From assembly GCA_023053545.1 (NCBI GenBank), contig JAKZAN010000007.1, positions 5,952,001 to 6,016,000 of the forward strand: a stretch of 64,000 nt of DNA, given 5' to 3'. Of the stretch, positions 33,701-44,025 are shown piece by piece. A program made the position numbers and the translations under genes. The stretch comes from Lepidurus packardi. Its lineage: Eukaryota; Arthropoda; Branchiopoda; Notostraca; Triopsidae. Below the pieces are notes generated by a model that did no database searches, was not told the origin of the DNA, and saw only the letters and a program-made list of their open reading frames with translations. Position 1 is the first letter of the stretch. Each line of letters begins with the position of its first letter.

Positions 33701-36700
33701 TGCAGTTGCCAATAGCGGTAACGAATCCCATCCACATGTGATTTACAAGCGCTCAGCCGTACCTGCGTTAAACGAGGCGGGACTATGTGGAAATGAAGGT
33801 ATTATAATGATGCGCTTAAATACATCTGGAAAAGTTCGGGGTAGTAACCTGTGTGTATCGGCAACGCTAGACTCTATGCGGGAGGCCTTCTTGGAGCGAG
33901 AAATTTGGGAAGCGAATCATCAATTCCAAAGTAATTATTCGCAACCTACACGTCGACGAACCAAGCGCTCGGTTAGCCTTGAACGCAACGTGGAAACCTT
34001 GATCGTCGCCGACCAGAAAATGACCGAATACTATGCTGACGAAGACATAGAAACGTACATTCTCACCGTCGTCAATATGGTGGCTAATTTGTATCATGAC
34101 GCGAGTATTGGTAACGCTTTCAACATCGTCGTGGTCCGTATCTTGTTACTTGAAAACGAGGCCATCGAGGTATAGATCTCTCGAGTCCCTTTTCTTTCCT
34201 TTTAATCATCGTTAATTGTTTGCTGGCGAAAGGATGGATTGGATATTAGTCATCATGCAGACAATACCTTGCGGAGTTTTTGCAAGTGGCAGAACACCAT
34301 TAATCCTGAAGATGAAAAACATCCTAATCATCACGATACAGCGGTCCTGCTAACAAGGTTCGTTCTGCTCGGTTTGCTCCTGTTCTTTTATTCCCCGACG
34401 TAATTATTTATTGTTAACTTCTGAAAAGAGTACATGCAAAGACGGTTCTAAAGGAGAAGGGGTTATAATATGATTTTCAAAAAATCTTTTTCAAGGTACA
34501 ACATCTGTACTCGTATGAACGAACCGTGCAGCACGCTAGGCTTAGCGGAAATGGGCGGAATGTGTCAGAAGGAGCGCTCCTGCAGCGTCAACGAAGATAC
34601 CGGGCTTTCCTTAGCGTATACAATCGCTCACGAGTTGGGTCACAAGTAAGAATGGGTTATCGGTTGGGGAACAAAAAGTCGACAAATTGCATACATTAGC
34701 TTAGGTGCGAGTCACGATGGCCCACACAATGGCTGCGACGCTCTAGGTGAAAAGCAGCAGCATGTTATGGCACCGCAACTAAGTGCAGATGCCGGTGTTT
34801 TTGTCTGGTCGCCTTGCTCCCAACGAGATATCACACGCTTCTTGGAGTATGTGTCTTAACAACTTTGTTGGTTCTGCATCAATTGTACAAAAAATTATAA
34901 AAAACATACAATTAAACTTTCATTTTAGTCGGAATTGGGGTAAGTGTTTGAATGATAAACCCACGGACCACATGTATTCCTTCCCTGAGCTTCCTCCCGG
35001 CGCCATGTATAATGTAGATCATCAGTGTCGCTTACAGCATGGTCCAGAAGCTACAATTTGTGGCGGCATGGATGACGTAAGTCTTTTGCTTCACTTGCTG
35101 TACAAAATCTTTTGTCTTACACTATAAAATTACTCAGATCTGCCAAACTTTATGGTGTCGAATTCCTGATAATCGCTGCGTCTCACGCTTGGAACCGGCC
35201 GCCTCCGGTACATCCTGTGGAAAACACAAGTGGTGTTTGGGTGGTCATTGCGTGCCTATGGGGGACCGGCCGGCTCCAATTAACGGAGAATGGGGGGAGT
35301 GGGGACCATGGAGTGACTGTACACGTACTTGCGGCGCGGGTGTGTCAATGACTGAAAGGCGGTGCGATAATCCCGCCCCTGCGCATGGGGGAAGGTATTG
35401 TACTGGCGAGCGAAGGAAGTATCGCATCTGTAACATAGAAGTAAGTCTGATGGTGAACCCTTTTGTCCGTCAGAGTAATTACTTAATTGGATATTTATGT
35501 TGTAGACATGTCCGGAAGGGTTACCTAGCTTCCGTGCTACGCAATGCACTAGTTATAATTATAAGCTAGAAAAAGATAAGGGAGAGAACAACACGTGGCT
35601 ACCTGTTCAAATTATGAGTAAGTTCCGATGTATCTTTTTAAATTTTTTTAACGAATCGCTTGGATTTCAGTGCAAGTGTGTGTTGTATGAATGAGTTTAT
35701 GGATGTGATGTATGAGTGGATTTCAGTGTGAATGTATGCGAAGATATCTTTGTTTTTATTGTTCTAATGGGATTAACTGCTCTTTTCCTTCTCTAGGCGC
35801 TCCTTGTCAGCTGCATTGTAAGCCTTCAGATGGAGAGTACTTATCAGTCATGGTAAACGATACCGTGATAGATGGCACCGCTTGTAATCCAGGGACTCGA
35901 GATATGTGCATTAGCGGTATTTGCCGAGTAGGTTTATCAAACTTTCGTCACACTTGTAACAATAACCACCACTTTAAAACCTAATTTGACTAGAAAGTGG
36001 CTTGTGATTGGGCCATAGACTCCAAGGCCCAGGAGGATGCTTGCGGAGTATGTCATGGCAATGGTTCCTTATGCAAAACTATAAGGGGAATTTATAGCGA
36101 ATTAGAAGGCAACGAGTACGTAGAAATGGTCACCGTTCCCAAAGGTGCCAAAAGCGTCAAAATCAAAGAGTTAGGTTCAGCCATGAACTACATTGCTGTA
36201 CGGAGCAACCGCACCGGGGAGTTTTATTTGAATGGTCATTGGTAACATCACATCTTCGGTTCGTTTTCGTGCTACAGGTTCATAGCAAGAGTTCTAACGT
36301 TATAGGACAGTACAATGGATTGGCGAGTACCAAGTTGGCGGCTCTATATTGCTCTATCGCCGTGAAGGGGAAATGGAGAACATTTACATTGAAGGTCCTT
36401 TGCAAGAAAGTCTTACGTTTTTGCTGCTCTTTCGTACCACAAATCCGGGTGTGTCTTATGAATATACTGTACCTAATGGCAACATTACCCGTACTCTTGA
36501 GTACTCTTGGACGCATACAGAATGGTCTGCCTGTACGGCAACCTGTGGAGGGGGTATGCAGGTAAGTTTTATGCATGGTAATGTGGTGAGTTTCATCGCG
36601 CTTTTCGCTAGATATTGCAAGCTGTGTGTCATGAAAAGGGGTCAGGTCCAGTGGAAGATAGTTACTGCGAAAGGGCATCCAAGCCCGACGATAAAAGTCA

Positions 36701-38688
36701 ACTTTGTAACACTCAAGCTTGCCCTCCGAGGTGACAGCTAACGAAATTTTATTTTACCACATGGTCGTTAGTAATTTTTGAGTTACAGATGGTGGCCTGG
36801 TCCTTGGCAGCATTGCTCTGTGACGTGTGGGCACAAAGGTTCTCGGCAAAGGAATGTACTTTGCATGCGATCCTTGAATGATGGGACGCAAATGGCACTT
36901 GATGACGCAGATTGCAATGGCATGCCGAAACCAGAGGAAGAAGAGCCTTGTCCTAAGATGCATCCATGTCCTGGAGACATTCAATGGTCCACAGGACCGT
37001 GGGAAAAGGTTTTCCATTTTTTCCTCCCCTCTTTTCGCTGTCATTGCGCGGGATTCTGTATAGTTCTATGAATAGTGTGGCGATGATCCCTGTGAGATGC
37101 AAAACCGGACTGTGTATTGTTCCGAACCTCAAGGTTGTCTTGAGTCCCGGAAACCCATTGAGATTCGACAATGCGGCAATATTGTTTGTGGAAATTGGTC
37201 GGTCGGGAATTGGTCTGAGGTAACTGAGAAGAAGGGCGTTTTTTTGCTGTTGTTTTTTGGGGGAAGGTCCTAACTTGTGATATCATAATTTCTTGCTAGT
37301 GTTCTTCAACTTGCGGCGAAGGGGTTCAGTTTCGCCGCGTTCATTGTGATGGCGGCTTGAAATGCAGAGATACTATCGAACCCGAATCGATTCGCAAGTG
37401 CCGGCGAGCTCTTTGTGACGGCAATGTCAAGATTGAATCTAACAAAATAGAAGACTTGTCGCCTTTTGACACCCAAATTCCGTCTCTGCGAAATGCCGAC
37501 TTATCCGTTAAAGAAATTCGCCCTAATTACGCAATTGAAGATAAAATCGACCCGGATAGCATTAAAGTCGTGGAAATGCAAGAAATTATGCTGCCAACTC
37601 CTGGGGACCTACTGGCCGATGAAGCATACGGTCCAAATGCGAAAAGAGAAGATTTGGTTAAAATGAAAAAAATGTCGATGCATATTGGGGAGGACGCTAT
37701 CAATTTGCTCAATGAAATCCATAACCTTCATTCGAATTCTTTGGACGTTTCCAAGATCAAGCCGACTTTTTATTGGAAGTACGGCGAATGGAAAGTGGTA
37801 CGTTTTTCTTTTACTTTATTCCATTACTGGAGAGTAATGGAATGGAGTAGTATGGAAGTAATGGAATTTATCTAGTGTCCTGTACGCTGCGGGGGAGGAG
37901 TTAAAGCGCGGGATAGCGTGTGTTACGAAAAAGTTACAGCGACGCTTGTAGACGATGATTTGTGTGATCGTGACGAGTTGAAAGACGTTGAAAGCTGTAA
38001 CACGGTAATATTCTGACAACTTCCAGTGCAGTAAGCTCATTATTATTGCTTTGAGATAGGAACCTTGTTTGGATTGGACGTTGTCGGATTGGTCCGAGTG
38101 CTCTGCGACTTGTGGTGAAGGCGTGCGGAGGAGGATCGTCTCTTGCCCCGTGGATGACATGTGTAATATCGATTCAAAACCATCCGAAGTGTTACATTGC
38201 AGCGTAAAAGCTTGCGTCGACTGGGTGGCTGGTAAAACAGATAGTTCTGGTTTTTGTCCACTCATCTCACTTTTGCTTTAGGAACATGGGGCAGTTGCAC
38301 CATAACTTGTGGTATCGGTCATCAAATTCGACCTGTGCATTGTACGGATCTACGTACAAACGCAACTAGCCAAGGTTGCGCTTTAGAGTATCGTCCGAAA
38401 TCCCGCCAGAGTTGTAGAAGAGAGCCTTGTCCTGCCTTAACTCCAGTTCAGACTTCCTCCAGGAATTTTGCACCGGATAATAGGCAGAACCAAGATACTC
38501 GCCGAGATTCGGGTGGGTCTGAGAAGCTGCGGTCGTGCCATGATAAGTTAGAAGGAAAACTGTGCCATTCATATAAGCATATGTGCGGAACGTGGTATTT
38601 TAAAGTGAAGTGCTGTCGCACTTGCAAGGGTCATCCAATGCCACCGAATTCTTTTGCGGATTCGAAGGTATTGGCAAAGGGCAGGTAA
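30713..38688 (+). CDS. ADAMTS: ADAMTS7/12-type secreted metalloprotease
   Basis: Nineteen exons: 30713-30833, 30934-31304, 33642-34169, 34233-34357, 34496-34645, 34700-34846, 34929-35076, 35138-35440, 35506-35617, 35797-35927, 35994-36241, 36306-36561, 36612-36730, 36789-37008, 37076-37219, 37300-37797, 37876-38004, 38060-38231, 38282-38688; 1442 residues. It is a secreted extracellular-matrix zinc protease. Order: signal peptide (ATG at 30734 is an alternative start); prodomain; furin site RTKR at 270-273; catalytic domain with HELGHNLGASHD (zinc His 427, 431, 437, Glu428) and Met-turn Met455; disintegrin-like; TSP1 ([14 protein letters not shown]); Cys-rich; spacer; further TSP repeats, about eight in all, one degenerate; and a C-terminal PLAC domain. 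A non-TSP insert of about 125 residues interrupts the TSP array, as the mucin-like insert does in ADAMTS7/12, and RWWPGPW and [12 protein letters not shown] also point there. All catalytic residues are intact. Confidence 0.92.
31305..33641 (+). other. Large ADAMTS intron 2
   Basis: 2.3 kb inside the prodomain, against 50-180 bp for nearly all other introns of the gene. No exon or named repeat was recognised in it. Confidence 0.6.
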
Positions 38689-39582
38689 TGAAGGAGAAGT
38701 GTATTTTATCGAATGTTTTAGATTGCGTAGTGTAAGAGTAGCGTATAAGCCAATTTATAATTTAGATGAAGGTGTGCACTTGACAAGTGTACTGCCATTT
38801 GAACCCAGCTTTAGCATTGGAGGGAGGAAACGTTTAACCATAAAAGCTAGTGGTTTAATGCCGCAGTACCATATTAAAACAGATCCTCTGAAGTATGCCC
38901 TTACGAGTGTTGCGTTTGTAGCTCATATTTGGGTCTGTATTCTGAATTTGTTCATGTTCATGTTGGTGCTTCCAGTTTTCGCGGATTAAACTGCTTGAAG
39001 TTAAAAAGCGCCTTTAGTTATGGTTATTGGTTTTATGATGAGTAATTTACGAATTCAGTACTACGCTTTACCCAGCTTGCAGCCACGCCGCAGCCGAACA
39101 AGCTGGATGTTGAAATAAGACGTTGTTGTTATTGATTTTTACAATGGTTTGAAGCTGAATTTAGATAGTTTAATGTATTTGTAGTTACGTACAACATTCC
39201 TGTTCATTCGAAAACGCTAATTTTGCTTCCTTAGTGGAGTTCAGTCCATGGTGACGTTTTATTGCACTTAAAACAGACGGTTTTGTTACATTTAGGCCGT
39301 TTGTTTGGGGTTGTTTTTGTCATCTTGTGTCGTCTGCATTTCCTAATTATCTAACATAGAATGGATCTACTGGCTGTGAATTTTACTGGCTGTGGCTGTT
39401 TATTTCGAGTCTATAGTATGTATTTAAACAAACTTTTCATTCAAATTAAGTTTCTAACGGACTTTTCCAGTTCCCCGTTGCACAATAAAAAACATAAGGT
39501 TTAAACACATTTTATTTAAAAGCAGTAATAGACACAGTAGTTTATGCGTCGCCATCATACTTCCAAATATTTTCTTGCTTTC
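38689..39582. terminator. Convergent 3' region, ADAMTS and secreted-protein gene
   Basis: 894 bp between facing stop codons. The first clear plus-strand hexamer for ADAMTS is AATAAA at 39484-39489. The minus-strand signal for the small gene is TTTATT at 39511-39516, 67 bp past its stop. The two 3' ends are therefore adjacent or overlapping. Confidence 0.5.
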
Positions 39583-40111
39583 TTAGAAACCAAAGGCAGT
39601 ACCCCCCGAGGTAGCTTGAGAGCCTCCAAATCCACCTGTCATGACGAAAACATGCATTAATATATTGAAGTTAATTATGTGAAACGGAGGTTTTACTTGA
39701 AGAAGAGGCTGATCCGGTCGCAAAAGCAGCGTTTGGTCCATTAGATTGGCCGAAGCCAGTCCCCGAACCTACGGAATGCAAATTTTTTTTTTTTTAAATT
39801 GCCTTTAATTTTTTTACGCTCAGTTAAACAAAAATGTACAACAGATTCCAACGCACCTTGACTTCCGAAAAGTCCAGTATTCGTATTAGTGATGCCTCCG
39901 GCTTGGGATTGAGCGCCCGGTATGAAGTGGTTAGGCCTGCCAAATTGGTTAGGGCTGGCGAATTGGTTAGGTCTGTTTTGGAAGAACTGTGGCATAGCTA
40001 AGGATACCGTGATGAAGGCAAGCATTAAGACAATCTAAATAAACCAATAAAAACATATTAAATGAATAGGAATATCAGTAGATTTCTTACAGTATACTTA
40101 GGAATGGCCAT
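39583..40111 (-). CDS. Small secreted Asn/Gln/Phe/Gly-rich protein, unknown
   Basis: Minus-strand exons 40111-40091, 40034-39857, 39768-39697 and 39635-39583 give 107 residues with intact splice sites and phase. Residues 1-20 (MAIPKYTIVLMLAFITVSLA) form a clear signal peptide. The mature part begins MPQFFQNRPNQF and repeats NQFxxPN-type units (NQFASPNQFGRPNHF), then a Gly/Ser/Asn/Thr-rich tail ending GGTAFGF. There are no cysteines, so it is not a defensin-type peptide; a structural, cuticle-like, silk-like or glycine-rich antimicrobial role is possible, but none is shown. The frame stays open upstream to an ATG at 40294, which would bury the signal peptide; the 40111 start is preferred. I do not recognise the family. 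Confidence 0.7.
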
Positions 40112-40455
40112 ATTAACTGGAAAAGGACTTTCTGAAAGAGCCGCTACTAACAGCAAAGTCTGAGATGATAATGGTGAGTCTGTCGATGAGTTGGAGCTTT
40201 TTGTACTGATGGCTCTCGAAGAGACCTCGTTGTCTTTGTAAACCTGTGTTGAAGAAATCATGGATTTCCCAATCCTTTGGTGCGGTTTTGGCATATTACG
40301 CTATAGCCAGACCCATGGAAGTACCATATTCCTTCCTCTTCCTTTTTGCCGGCCAAGGGCGAAAGGACTCGGGGAATAACCCCTGATCACGAGACCAAGT
40401 TAACCGATCAAAAATCAAGAGAAATGAGGTGTCCTGAGTAACACTTCCTTCCCCT

Positions 40456-40479
40456 GCGGGCGGCAGGGGTGCCGCCTGC
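40456..40479. other. GC-rich perfect hairpin
   Basis: GCGGGCGGCA and TGCCGCCTGC form a 10-bp stem (one G-T wobble) around a GGGG loop. It stands out from AT-rich surroundings about 350 bp upstream of the small secreted-protein gene. Function is unknown. Confidence 0.45.
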
Positions 40480-41092
40480 TAACTTCAGCCAAGATCAAGA
40501 ACCGCGTAACTCACGAGTGCACGTAAGTCGGGGTATTACATGTAATTTTTGGTAATACATATAAGTTACTGTAGCTTTTAAGTCGTTCATATAATATTAT
40601 GCCGTAAAAATATCTCAACAATGGGAAGGTTGTTAACCGTTTGTATCATTACTGAAATCTATGGTGATGGGCGTGGCTTGGTTCCAAGGGATATAGGCAT
40701 AGGAACTGTTAAGTATTCTCTAATTAAACGGCTAATAAACACATAATTATGCGCAAAAAGGTGTAATCTCCTAAATAATAATGGAAAAATAATACGTGTA
40801 ACAATAAAAATATAGTCTAACGTTTGAAACAACGCTGATTTGATTAACTTGCTTCCAAGTAGTTTTAATCTTTAGTGTTAAATCTATAATAAGGCTTAAT
40901 TTATCCGAAAGTAGAAAAATATCGTAAAAGCAGTCCAATACAATGTCTGCATAAGATCTGTGGTTTGGAGAAGCAATCTCAAGAGATTTTGCTTAATAAT
41001 TTGGATGACATATCCGGAATCAGCCATGGTCAGAATCCGGCAGCCTTCTTTTGAGTCGTCCTTGTGTCGCGTTGCCATTAGCCCTAGCCCCC

Positions 41093-41262
41093 TTCCAGAA
41101 ACATTGCTCTAGCGCTATATCTTACAAATCTGCAAAGCACCCTGTGGGTTCGACTTGTGTATTATTGTATGGTTTTTAGAAGAATTGTTTCGTATTTTTT
41201 TACTTTTCTTGTAAAATATATCCCTCCAGAAACATTGTTCTAGTGCTATCTTCTAAATCTGT
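41093..41262. repeat. Direct repeat of about 40 bp
   Basis: CC-TCCAGAAACATTG-TCTAG-GCTAT and the following AAATCTG occur at 41093-41133 and again at 41222-41262 with few changes. Both copies are flanked by a similar T-rich, ACTTTTCTT-containing tract, suggesting an older tandem duplication of about 130 bp. Confidence 0.65.
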
Positions 41263-41818
41263 TCGAATTTTTGTTCTTTGACTTTTCTTAGCTCCAAAAA
41301 TTAGATTCTAAAATTTCGTAAATGAGATGTTTTGCTTCCCACTGGAATTCCATATTTGTTGTACCAAAAAGTTTCCCGTAAAACCTATTTTTAAAAATTT
41401 CTTTTTTGTATTATTTGTAATTTTTGCAATAAAAGTTCAAATTTTGAATACTTTTGCGTGATTTTTCAAAAAATCCGCTGGAAAAAGGAGGCGTGGTTTC
41501 CGAAATACATGAATCCTATTGGTGGAATGCGCTAAAAAGAGGGCGTGGCTCCTTTTCAATCTGGAAAAGCGTTTTCAGGGCTTTTCTCCATAAGGAATAA
41601 TGCTATATCAAGGGGGTCCCCTTCAAAATTCGTCAAAAATTGAGAGCCTCGCCCCTTTCCCTGTTCCCAACTCTCCTGCTCGGTTTCGTATCCGAAATAT
41701 TCGAGCTCGTAATGCCGAAGCATCACAATTTCGAATATGTGAATGAACCTTGCCGGGAAGGCAATATGGTACAGGGTAAGGGAGCCATTTAATATTTTGT
41801 ATTTTCGACGAAATAAAG

Positions 41819-41890
41819 TGTCCCTACCGGGAATCGAACCGAGAACCTTTTGGTCCGAAGTCCTGCGTGTTATCCACGCGATAATGTGCT
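41819..41890 (-). repeat. tRNA-Arg-related pseudogene or SINE head
   Basis: Read on the minus strand it has a box A-like TATCGCGTGGATAACACG, an anticodon-loop-like GGACTTCGGACC (TCG, as in tRNA-Arg) and a perfect box B GGTTCGATTCC, then TAGGGAC. The acceptor and anticodon stems do not pair properly, so it is not a working tRNA. AT-rich sequence continues beyond its 3' side, as in tRNA-derived SINEs. Confidence 0.5.
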
Positions 41891-42370
41891 TATATTTAGT
41901 AGTCGTTAAAACATCTATAAATGCAACATGTGAACGAAGCTGGTGTTTGGGAAGACAATGTGATCCATCTTTTGTTCGATTTATAAAAATATGACAGTTG
42001 GCCTGTAATCATTACCTTGTATTCTCTAGAAGTTTACATTATTGTATTGTATCTGTTGTATGCATTTAAGATAGAATAAAAATCCGTACTTATTTTTTTT
42101 AGATTCAAAATCATTAATAAACATTACAAGGCTTTAAGCAATGGTTTTAAAGCATTTTTATTACAATCTCACATATAAAATACACTTTTTCAAATGACAA
42201 GCTACTTCGCACTTAACTGCCAGTCACGTCCAATTAGCTATGATTTGAAGCCAACATAAAAAATCTGTGGTTATTTCGCTTGAATTTTCAATTCTGAGAT
42301 GCTCGTAAGATCGATTAAAAAAACCTGATGATAAAGCAGGCCAAAGTACCCCAGTACTTAGTGCTGAGCT

Positions 42371-42612
42371 TGCCATTGCATGCGTGGCGCTAATGTTGAC
42401 AATGGCACTGACGTTGAAAACGGCGCTCATATCGCTCATGATGGAGCGCAGATGGCACTGATGATAAAAGACGGCGATGCTGCTTTGATGTTGGAGAGGA
42501 TGATGGCACCGCCGTTGAGACGCAGGCGATGCAAGATGGCGATGATGTTTCTCGTATTGAGTAGAGATGGCGTTCGCGCTACAAAATTATGAAAGATGGC
42601 GCTCATGTTGGA
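42371..42612 (+). promoter_or_regulatory. Cluster of GATGGC (YY1/Pho-like) motifs upstream of SSU72
   Basis: GATGGC occurs on the plus strand at 42451, 42502, 42535, 42567 and 42595; three of these read A-GATGGCG, close to the YY1/Pho core AAGATGGCG. The block is an imperfect, GC-richer repeat ending about 140 bp before the SSU72 start codon. It may be a promoter-linked binding array or simply a decayed tandem repeat. Confidence 0.4.
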
Positions 42613-42751
42613 ATAAACCTTATTAGTAAACACCAAAGTAGTAAACGTAAACAGATTGGTCCGAATTATTATAGAAAATTAATTACAACCCACTGCTGTT
42701 TTGTCGTAACTTGTTTCAACATTTTGCAGTGACCTGTTTAAAATTAACACT

Positions 42752-43493
42752 ATGCGAGAAAACTTGAAAATTGCTGTTGCCTGCTCGAGTAACATGAACA
42801 GAAGCATGGAAGCACATGCGTTTCTTAGGTAGATTTATAATTATAATTTCAAATTCCTTAAATGGTAAATGGTTAAGGTAAAATATAGAATTTTTTCTGT
42901 CTCTTCACAGTAAGAAAGGATTTGACGTCCAGTCGTTTGGCACAGGTGACAAAGTTAAACTGCCAGGAGCAGCACCAGACAGGCCAAACATATATGATTT
43001 TGGGACCACATATGAATCAATTTATCAAGACCTTCTTCATAAGGACAGAGAATTATATACCAGGAATGGACTGCTGCACATGCTTGACCGAAATAGAAGA
43101 ATCAAGGCAGGACCTGAGCAGTTTCAAACAACTGAAGATCACTTCCGTGTTATCATCAGCTGTGAAGAAAGGGTTTATGATCAAATTATTGAATACCTCG
43201 AAACTAGAACCAGCAAAGGAACAGGTACAGAGCCTGTTCATGTAATCAACCTGGACATTCAAGATAACCACGAAGAAGCTACGATTGGAGCCTTTCTCAT
43301 CTGCGAGCTCGTCAACATGGTACCTATGAAGTTTCTTAGATTGTTAAAAGCTGACAGATGCGTCAACTCTCATATTACTTTATCTTCTTAGCTCGTTAGC
43401 AGCGACGATTTAGATAATGACATGGACGAACTTTTGCAAGATTTCGAAGCCAAGTGCCAGCGATCTATACTCCACTGCTTATTGTTTTACTGA
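42752..43493 (+). CDS. SSU72: RNA polymerase II CTD phosphatase SSU72
   Basis: Exons 42752-42828, 42911-43319 and 43392-43493 give 195 residues (human 194). SSU72 removes phosphate from Ser5 (and Ser7) of the polymerase II CTD and works with the 3'-end processing machinery and symplekin in the nucleus. The phosphatase signature CX5R is present near the start (CSSNMNRS, Cys11 to Arg17). Other blocks are FGTGDKVKLPG, LLHMLDRNRRIK, CEERVYDQ and the VINLDIQDNHEEA segment with the expected acidic residue. The C terminus ends in LLFY, like the family's CFY end. Introns are 82 and 72 bp. It is convergent with nicalin. Confidence 0.96.
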
Positions 43494-44025
43494 TCAAATC
43501 CAACACGTCACGCCCAATTAATCCTGTGAATTATGCGAAGAGGAGCACACCTTTGACTATAGTGCATGGCTCTGTTAAAACTTTATAAAAGTTTTATTTG
43601 TGAACCGCGTGTTACTTTTTCATTAATCTTTCTGACTATATATACTTTAAACTGATACTCGTATTCGCTAAAGTGTCAAATGTAAATTGTCTTTAGCAAA
43701 CACAAGCAGAGAAGCTTCCCATAATACACTGGAACTAGGCTTATTAAAGAGTTGAATTCAGTTCTGTAAATAATTCACTGATACGCAAAATTTAATACTT
43801 GACGGCGGATGTTTTTATGGCATGTCATGTAAGATTAAAGCCAGGGTTTGATCTACAACTAAAGATCAGACGAGATGCAGATCAATTTGTACATACATTT
43901 TTCACGCTTGTTGAAAAAGAAATGAAGTAAAACTACAACTTACGGGGTCGACTAGCTCACGCTATATTAAAGACCTGACAATTCGTTCAGGTAGCATTCG
44001 TCATTGACACAAAACAACTTGCAAA
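43494..44025. terminator. Convergent 3' region, SSU72 and nicalin
   Basis: 532 bp between facing stops. A minus-strand hexamer for nicalin (TTTATT) is visible near 43588; for SSU72 only variant hexamers such as ATTAAA occur. Nothing else was recognised. Confidence 0.4.

Larger units (their letters stand above)
40112..42751. other. Intergenic: repeats and SSU72 upstream region
   Basis: 2.6 kb with no confident coding exon. It holds a GC-rich hairpin (40456), a short duplicated segment (41093 and 41222), a tRNA-like element (41819) and a cluster of GATGGC motifs (42371-42612), each listed separately. The rest is AT-rich. Confidence 0.5.

Noticed and set aside
36235..36241. Alternative donor GGTCAT for the ADAMTS exon ending at 36241
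   Set aside because: Only the GTAACA donor at 36242 joined to the acceptor at 36305 restores the family text [12 protein letters not shown].
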